From Fragilaria crotonensis (taxonomy: Eukaryota > Bacillariophyta > Fragilariophyceae > Fragilariales > Fragilariaceae), in the NCBI GenBank assembly GCA_022925895.1, contig JAKSYS010000636.1, forward strand, positions 1 to 36,413: DNA of 36,413 bases, written 5' to 3'. This document shows positions 30,505 to 36,413 of this stretch, in pieces. A program made the translations under genes and the position numbers. Below the pieces are notes generated by a model. It made no database searches and was not told where the DNA came from. It saw nothing but the letters and a program-made list of their open reading frames with translations. Within the stretch, counting starts at the first letter, position 1; each line of letters begins with the position of its first letter.

Positions 30505-30926
30505 AACGATTTTGCTGCATAAAATGATTGTGTGATTGTATCGGCACTCTTACCAAATGGCTGCGACAGCTGAACCTGCACGCTTGTGGGAAGTATTTCC
30601 TTTGCAAATGCTTCCAGACGTTTGACGGTAAGTTTTTCTTTTGTTGCCCATGTACTTATCATCGTGGTACCTGCCTTTTCTTGGTCCGACTTGCTGATTC
30701 CCTGTTGGTTTTGATCGGTTAATAGGCGTGTACATTCAGATAATGTTGGTGGAATCGCATTGTCAACAGATTCGGCTGGCTCTTGGTTATTCGTTTGGGT
30801 TTTTTGCTGTATCATTAATATCGGGTTGTTGCAGGTGGGTACCGGTTTGGTTCTCGTTTTCTTTTGGAATACTGGATAACCTGTTTCGTGTGTGGCTATT
30901 GTTGGTTGTGGTGGTCGAATTGCCAT
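30381..30926 (-). CDS. Accessory ORF upstream of RT
   Basis: An ATG at 30926 opens 181 codons; the frame is open about 85 nt further upstream (QTIEIPVPLLLEDF), so an N-terminal extension is possible. The protein is Gln/Thr/Lys-rich at its start and has a helical C-terminal half (FAKEILPTSVQVQLSQPF). No known domain was recognised. Its last codons CGA AAA AAU precede the stop by 9 nt and form a canonical -1 frameshift heptamer. It is most likely the N-terminal part of the RT polyprotein. Confidence 0.65.
   Translation of the reverse strand: MAIRPPQPTIATHETGYPVFQKKTRTKPVPTCNNPILMIQQKTQTNNQEPAESVDNAIPPTLSECTRLLTDQNQQGISKSDQEKAGTTMISTWATKEKLTVKRLEAFAKEILPTSVQVQLSQPFGKSADTITQSFYAAKSFCHVLLPLLKSGFLSCRATKNLEKASVRTRQLQSLRKNTVQ
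30393..30399 (-). promoter_or_regulatory. Candidate -1 ribosomal frameshift site A AAA AAU
   Basis: The heptamer is in the correct phase (codons CGA AAA AAU of the accessory ORF), 9 nt before its UAG at 30381-30383. A -1 slip leads straight into the RT frame (KKYSPIDF). A stimulatory downstream structure was not identified. Confidence 0.65.
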
Positions 30927-31047
30927 CCGTGTTCTCGTTGGCTCGGGTACATGGAGGCAGAAGTCTTCTAACAGTAAAGGTACTGGGATTTCTATCGTTT
31001 GCGATTTGAATTATGATTTGTGAGTTGAGTTTGCTATCTTTTTGGTT

Positions 31048-33534
31048 TTATGCTGGGTTGTTGTTTGAGTTACCTTGTGGTGTCGCCCATGCTGATCCTA
31101 TTTCTGTCCATTCAACATGTGGTTGAGCAGCTACCCAGGTTACCATCTTTGTTTTGATTTCCCCGTTTACTGTTGTTAGGTTTGTCGGGAAATGGTAAAA
31201 TTTGCAATTGTGGAATGTGCATGTTTTACCTTCGTATGCACTGCGACAACATAAAACTGTGAAGCTGTTTGGTTTGACTGGATGCGGGAATATTGGTCCT
31301 GGATGCAAGAGTCTGGCTGTGGTGTCGGTTGCCAGTTGCTTAAGGATTTTCTTCCCTTGTGGTGGTGGAGTGTTGTTAATAAGCTCGCTTTGGTTTCGGC
31401 TTTGGTTTGTGTTATTACGCGGGATGCGACTGTTTGCTGGGCTGGTTGCTTCGCTGGGTGCATTATTGTTGTTGGTACGGTTGCGAGTATTCGGGTGCTC
31501 GCTAGTTGCCTCCGATGTTGCTTTGCGTTTGTTTGGTGACTCTGGTGGTTGGAAGAGTTTAAAAGTGAACGGGGTTTCTTTGAATTGTCCTGCTGCCATT
31601 GTTAAGATGGTTGTTTGGAGGTTGTGCCGAAGTCGCTCGCCTTGTGTTTTTGCGTTGGTGAAAATTTCGCTTGAAATTGGAAGTCCATTCATCAGTGCAT
31701 TTTTGTATCCTGGGCGACGAGCCACAGCAACGAATCCTGCAATTGTGGATTGAATATCTTGCAAGACGTTAAAGTGCAGTTCTTTCATATTGCGATGGAG
31801 TTCGAACCATTTTCTGCCTTCTGGGGATGTCATGATGCGGTCGAACGCAACTACCTCGTTCCAGATATCTGGGGGATGATTGCTGTCGACAGTAATCATG
31901 GTGTACATCATTGTGTAGAAGTTACCAATATTGTTGTTGATTTCACCCAAAGTGTTGGTTCGACCGAAGTGATAAAGTTCAGTTGCTTTTGCTGAGGTGT
32001 GTGACATTGCTTCTTCAACTTGCTCTTGCTGTACAACTTTGATTGCGCCTTCTAACCTTGTTTTATAGTCTGCTGACCATGTCCGAGGTGGTGCGAGGTG
32101 ATGAAATCCAAAGTGAGTCTTTATACCTTCTGGGTGGATGACTGTATGCTGGTGTTCCCATTGAGCAGTTCGCAATGCGGCTGTTAGAGGTTGGTCGAAC
32201 ATTTCTGCTTCAAGACTGCTTGCGGATGCAAATCTGTTTTCCGTAAAGTTCATTTCAGCTGCCATGGATTCAATAGCCGATTGAAGAAGACGAGTTGCCT
32301 TGCTGTTCTTGTTTGCATTAAGGACTTGGATAAACATTGGGTCGACAGTTGCTTTCTTGAAATGCTTGACTTTGCTTCCATCTTCAGTTGTTGTTTCGAT
32401 TGTTGATGCGAAAAGGATTTCATAGAAGTGTTGGTTTTCCTTCGCTTCTTTGGCATGCTCTCTTTCGGTACTTGTCATCGTCTTTGTCGAGTTGTCTGTG
32501 ATTGCGGTTGTTAAGCCTTGAAGCAATGTTGTAACCATGTTTGGTGATTCGTTCGAGGCTTCTGCTTCTCGCGAATGTTTTGGCGGAGTTGTAAATGCTG
32601 TTTTGCGTGCCATTGTGCTACCGAACGAGATGAATGCCTTTTCTTTTGCTGCCAACACCGCGGTTGTAACTTCATGGTAGACTGGGTCGTTTGGAGTTAG
32701 GAATGTTGGCTTGACGGTAAACATGGAGACGAGGTTTGTTTCGGGGATGAATTGGACTTTGTCCAGCTGGTCGTAAATGAACAGGGTATCTTTTGAATGG
32801 ATCGAAAAGTTTTGGAGGTGCACTGTTCCGTAACGCATCCCTTCATACCACATATGAAACTCTTCGAGGTTTGTTACATTGTTGAGGTTGCGGACCGATT
32901 CGGTTGTTGTTACAGTAACTGGCGTTCCTTTTGGGATCCTGTGTCCTCCTGTGAGGAGGAAGACTTTTGGGAAAGCGGCGAAGCATGGCGTTGCATTGGG
33001 GTTAGTAATGTCAAGGCCGATACGGTCTGGTCCTGGTGGGTCAGCGACTGTCCCATCCTCGGGGTCTGGTCCTTCTTCCGTGATCGGATCAGAGGTTGAA
33101 GTTGCCATGTTGAGGAGGTTTGGGTTGGCATTGGATGCTGCGACTGAAATGCAGTAGCCCTTGATGTCGCGCATCCTAATGGTGACTGGGCAGATTATGT
33201 CCATGTTGTCACCAAGTGTACCGGCGAAGACAGCTTCAGTTCCGGTGGCGGTTGGGAATGGGCACGAAAGGACTGCCAATGTTGGGTTTGCTCTTGGGTT
33301 ATCAAGAAAAAAAGCTACCTGATTGACGAGGCCGGAGTCACAGATGTTTGCAACTCTGGTCATGTCTGGGTAGGTCTTGGAGAAAGTTGTTGCGATGCGC
33401 TTGACTTTGTCGGGATCAGGGACATAAGCTCCGGCAAAGCTGTTGAGCTTGGCGGCGCTAGCTGCCTGATAGGCGAGATCACGAAGGGTTGGTTCCGTGT
33501 CAGGGATAGGGTCGGTGGTATCGGTGGTTGGCAT
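31048..33534 (-). CDS. Gag-like protein of the DIRS-like element
   Basis: An uninterrupted frame of 828 codons from an ATG at 33534, the first gene of the element. Residues 1-650 show no known domain. Residues about 690-740 are Asn/Ser/Thr-rich (RNRTNNNN), and near 775-795 a CCCH-like finger C-x8-C-x4-C-x3-H (in CRSAYEGKTCTFHNCKFYH) could bind RNA. Position and size fit the ORF1/gag of DIRS-like elements, but sequence alone does not prove it. The accessory ORF's ATG lies 122 nt downstream without overlap, implying reinitiation or a separate transcript. Confidence 0.72.
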   Translation of the reverse strand: MPTTDTTDPIPDTEPTLRDLAYQAASAAKLNSFAGAYVPDPDKVKRIATTFSKTYPDMTRVANICDSGLVNQVAFFLDNPRANPTLAVLSCPFPTATGTEAVFAGTLGDNMDIICPVTIRMRDIKGYCISVAASNANPNLLNMATSTSDPITEEGPDPEDGTVADPPGPDRIGLDITNPNATPCFAAFPKVFLLTGGHRIPKGTPVTVTTTESVRNLNNVTNLEEFHMWYEGMRYGTVHLQNFSIHSKDTLFIYDQLDKVQFIPETNLVSMFTVKPTFLTPNDPVYHEVTTAVLAAKEKAFISFGSTMARKTAFTTPPKHSREAEASNESPNMVTTLLQGLTTAITDNSTKTMTSTEREHAKEAKENQHFYEILFASTIETTTEDGSKVKHFKKATVDPMFIQVLNANKNSKATRLLQSAIESMAAEMNFTENRFASASSLEAEMFDQPLTAALRTAQWEHQHTVIHPEGIKTHFGFHHLAPPRTWSADYKTRLEGAIKVVQQEQVEEAMSHTSAKATELYHFGRTNTLGEINNNIGNFYTMMYTMITVDSNHPPDIWNEVVAFDRIMTSPEGRKWFELHRNMKELHFNVLQDIQSTIAGFVAVARRPGYKNALMNGLPISSEIFTNAKTQGERLRHNLQTTILTMAAGQFKETPFTFKLFQPPESPNKRKATSEATSEHPNTRNRTNNNNAPSEATSPANSRIPRNNTNQSRNQSELINNTPPPQGKKILKQLATDTTARLLHPGPIFPHPVKPNSFTVLCCRSAYEGKTCTFHNCKFYHFPTNLTTVNGEIKTKMVTWVAAQPHVEWTEIGSAWATPQGNSNNNPA

Positions 33535-34556
33535 TGTACGGGAACGTTTGTTGGTTGTTTAGGGAGCGAAACTGAAATGCTGTGATTACGTTTTGTGTGC
33601 TCTGATTGTGTTTCGTTTATGGATGTGTGTTTGGTAACGACTTTCTAGTAATGTTCTCAGGTAGCAAACAATGTAGGGAATTGCTTTGTGTGTTTGAGAT
33701 TGTTTGCAAAGTGGGTCTGAGTTTTCTTACGATTAGTAGCTGTGATTTATTGGACTTCATACTGTTTTTGTAGTTAATTTGTTTGGCATCTGCTTGTTGT
33801 TAGATGCTCGTGTTCATGACTCTAAGTACTCATGATAGCTACTCTGAAGACTTTTTTGTTTGGTATGATAGTCGGGTTTAGTCGACTTATCTTTCTGATA
33901 CTGGAGTATGCTTCGTCTTTAAAATTGAGCCACACTTGTAGATTACATAGCGTTCCGCGGTTTATTACTTAGGTTGTAGATTGATATAGTACTGTATAGC
34001 CCGCTATCTGTATTCGATAAATACATATTTTCATATTCACGCATTTCGCCTTATTGAATTTATCTGCTTGTTATTTGCGATGAATTTTGACGATGACGGG
34101 GCCGTCCAAAATTGCTGGTGAATGCTGCAAATTTGCATCTCGTTTTGCAGCATTTTGTAATATGCTACTTAGTTGGAGAAACTGTTGTTTGCTTTGCTTT
34201 ATATTTGTGCATGTTTCGTATTTTGCTCGGAAATGTTATATTTGTCTTTCGCAGGTGTTTGCTGGTTTGTTTGGTCGGTGCTATTGTTTTATGCTCCAAG
34301 CAATTATTGCTTTCGCAATATTGTTGGTTTTGGTTTGCAGCTTTGGTTGGATTGATCTTTATTTTGCTATTGTAATCGCTTGATTGTGATTGTTTCGATG
34401 TCAATTTCGAAATTTGTTGTTTTGGCGGCGGCGCCGATCGCAGGATCTTGTTTGTTGTTTGTTTGCTTTACAATAGATACAGTGAACTATTGCATTTGCA
34501 ACTACATCTGTAATGTAGTGTTGCATTGTTTTGGTTGTTTTGCTTCTCTCACATGA
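33535..34556 (-). promoter_or_regulatory. 5' leader region of the DIRS-like element
   Basis: About 1 kb between the gag-like ATG and the outer 58-bp repeat. It is A-rich on the coding strand with many TTGTTTG/CAAACAA words on the plus strand. No ORF with a recognisable product is present. It presumably contains the promoter. Confidence 0.5.
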
Positions 34557-34614
34557 TAGCGAAAAAACGGTTAGGCAGATATATCATCACCATTGCCGTC
34601 GATTCGATCACTCA
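34557..34614 (-). repeat. 58-bp direct repeat, upstream copy
   Basis: Identical to 26411-26468. It marks the 5' side of the element on the minus strand. Confidence 0.88.
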
Positions 34615-35491
34615 TGAGAAAAGTGAGTGGTCGACTCTCCATCCAAGAATAGTACTTTTCCGCCAGTAGTGTAGTGCTACTGGCTGTCCTCGTCCGTCAA
34701 TCTCCGACTGCGCAGCAACTAAGGCTGTAGGGCAATAGGTGTAGTGTACTGTGTGAGCTAGTACGCCTACTGCAGTATTGCCTACAGTCTTATCTGTAAG
34801 CCACTGGGGTGATACCAGAAAGCGGAATGAAACCAGTTGCGAGGTACACGAGGGTCTAAAAGCCCATTTCGGGCCGTGTCTAGCTCTTCTCCAAATGCGC
34901 CAGTGGAGCTTCTCCTTTTTACTCCTATTTTCTCCTATTTTCTGCTTGGCCTTTTTTCTTTCTCCTATTTTCTCCTTATTTCTTCCAGTATTTTTTATTT
35001 CTCCTCTTTTCTCGTTTTTTCTTCTGGGGTTTCTATGAATATGTATCGATCCGTATAGTCGGCCTAAAAATCCGATTCACGTTTTCAATTTAGGTGGAAG
35101 TGCGGGTTTGTCGGAGTCGTGGAACGCAGAAAAAAAGAAACGGTTTTGGAAAAAGTAATTGTAATAAAAGAAAATTTGGGGTAAAAGCATATATTCCGGA
35201 ACCTCCAGGATCCGCGGCGAAACGTCATCAAGTTCGAGCTTTTGACAACAAATGAACAAAGCTCGACAATGATGACGTTTCAGCGGATTCTGATTGGCGC
35301 AAGCGCTTGAAACGTGCACGTCTCAAACCCAAGCTCTTTCCCTCGGTTGCCGAACTTGCATCTACACACCGTTGGACACTGAATCTTCCCTGCCTGTTCG
35401 CGTACATCTGAATTTGATTTCGTCCTTTCATACCTCTCGTCAACGTATTACCGGTAGTTTAATCGACGCTTTGAGTCCGAAGTTGATTATT
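34615..35491. other. Intergenic region upstream of gene D
   Basis: No gene. A pyrimidine-rich tract of TCTCCTATTTTC units occupies about 34910-35030. The frame of gene D is open upstream to 35294, without family similarity before 35492. Confidence 0.5.
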
Positions 35492-36413
35492 ATGAGGGTC
35501 GCTTTAGGGGTAGATGCTCTCAGTCAGGCCAGCTTAGGATGGAAACTGTTTGAGCAAGCCAACGCGGGTAATCTCGACCAAGTTAATGACCTCTTGGGAC
35601 AAGGGGCAGACGTGAACTTCAGGGATCGTCATAGCGGCAGCACCGCTCTCAGTGCCGCCTGCTTTCAAGGCGACGTTGAAGTGGTCCGTGTTTGTTGGAG
35701 GAACAAGGGGTGGATGTCAATACCATGGATAAAGATGGTCACACGCCTCTCATTTGGGCCTGTTTGAGGGGCTCCATGGAAATTGTCGGATACTTATTGA
35801 ATCACCAACGGGTGAAAGTTAATATCCAGAGTAACGATGACCGGACAGCTCTATTCTACGCCTGCATCATGGGCCACTTGGAAGTGGTCCGTGCTTTGAT
35901 AAACGACCCAAGGGTGCAGGTGAATATGAAGGACAAGGATGACTTTACAGCTCTAACATGGGCAAGCCACTACGGCTACTCAGAAGTGGTTCGTGCTTTG
36001 TTGGAAGACAAACGGGTCGATGTCGATATCCGGAATAAATTCGGCAAAACAGCTCTAGATGTCGCGCGCGACCGCGAGTATGATGATGTGGCACGTCTCC
36101 TGGAGAACTACACACGCACGGAGCGTATGATGAGTCGTGAGGAGGAAGTGAGGAATCGCCAGAAGAAGCTTAAGCTGGACATGGAAAACACGCGGCAGCG
36201 ATTGACAGGCGACCCCCGTCGTCGAACCGATTACTGCCCTTCCGACATCGAAGAAGACCGAAACAAGCTCCTTGACGTCATGAGGACACCCTCCGCTGAA
36301 CCTGTGGAACTGTCCATGGATTACATCGAGCGATGTATCAAGAAGGACCACGACGGCAAACCGATCAAACTTGACGGGTGCATTTGGCGATGTTTTCTTG
36401 GCGGAAGATAGCC
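35492..36413 (+). pseudogene. Ankyrin-kinase family copy D, frameshifted and cut by window end
   Basis: The ATG at 35492 precedes WKLFEQANAGNLDQV, the family N-terminus. About six ankyrin repeats follow, then a charged coil (EEEVRNRQKK) and the IEEDRNKLLDVM linker. Two lesions are visible: one base lost near 35690 in the second repeat (CGTG-TTTG where other copies have CGTGCTTTA), and two bases lost near 36373 at the kinase glycine loop (KL then ACGGGTGCATTTGGC), which puts the rest out of frame with a stop at 36409. The kinase body would lie beyond the window. Confidence 0.8.

Larger units (their letters stand above)
26411..34614 (-). mobile_element. DIRS/Ngaro-like tyrosine-recombinase retrotransposon
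   Basis: Five frames on the minus strand encode a gag-like protein, an accessory protein, RT, RNase H and a tyrosine recombinase in the order usual for DIRS-like elements; no integrase or aspartic protease is present. A perfect 58-bp direct repeat at 26411-26468 and 34557-34614 is taken as the outer A1/A2 repeat of a split-direct-repeat element. The companion B repeats were not identified, so the true 3' limit may lie left of 26411. No target duplication is expected for recombinase-mediated insertion, and none was seen. Confidence 0.82.

Noticed and set aside
33535-34556. Overlapping small ORFs in the leader of the DIRS-like element
   Set aside because: Biased low-complexity composition on both strands and no domains.
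25549-35206. 14-bp inverted pair GGAGGTTCCGGAAT (25549-25562) and its complement (35193-35206), plus C/T tracts on both sides of the DIRS-like element
   Set aside because: Short match with no extended similarity; the pyrimidine tracts are low complexity. Not enough to define a larger element.

Overview
The window looks like nuclear DNA of a eukaryotic microalga, most probably a diatom or another stramenopile. The reasons are short GT-AG introns of 92-100 nt, a Copia element of the diatom CoDi type (pol with a chromodomain-like module between integrase and reverse transcriptase, and an RGG-rich gag), a DIRS-like tyrosine-recombinase retrotransposon, and expanded ankyrin-kinase genes. The organism call is inference; no rRNA or host-specific marker is present.

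Host genes. Four copies of one gene family lie on the plus strand: A (83-4030, tail to 4366), B (6242-8547), C (20399-22281) and D (35492 to the window edge). The architecture is ankyrin repeats, a charged coiled coil, a TKL/Pelle-like protein kinase split by a conserved phase-0 intron, and a C-terminal RING-like zinc finger; copy A has a further C-terminal region. Only B has an uninterrupted ankyrin-kinase-RING frame. A, C and D carry frameshifts. One other probable host gene, a CS/p23-like domain protein (4895-5827, minus), is divergent from B.

Mobile DNA makes up most of the rest. (1) Two members of a short terminal-inverted-repeat family (9127-9710; 11701-18912) carry arrays of a 16-bp palindrome at exact 21-bp spacing. 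(2) A young Copia element (11808-18463, minus; identical LTRs, 5-bp TSD) is nested in the second; the first serves as an empty-site paralogue. Its gag and pol share one frame separated by a UGA codon. (3) A 1.26-kb foldback element with about 400-bp arms (19036-20297) sits 101 bp upstream of gene C. (4) A decayed hAT transposon (23109-25478; 19-bp TIR, 8-bp TSD) is inserted in the loop of a small palindrome. (5) An 8.2-kb DIRS/Ngaro-like element (26411-34614, minus) has gag-like, accessory, RT, RNase H and tyrosine recombinase frames, a perfect 58-bp direct repeat at its limits, a canonical -1 slippery heptamer at the accessory/RT junction, and an ochre codon in the recombinase. (6) A weaker inverted-repeat pair lies at 10354-11678.

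Overall this is a birth-and-death cluster of ankyrin-kinase-RING genes with transposons inserted between the copies. The long open frames of the retroelements argue that the frameshifts in the host family are real decay rather than poor sequence.
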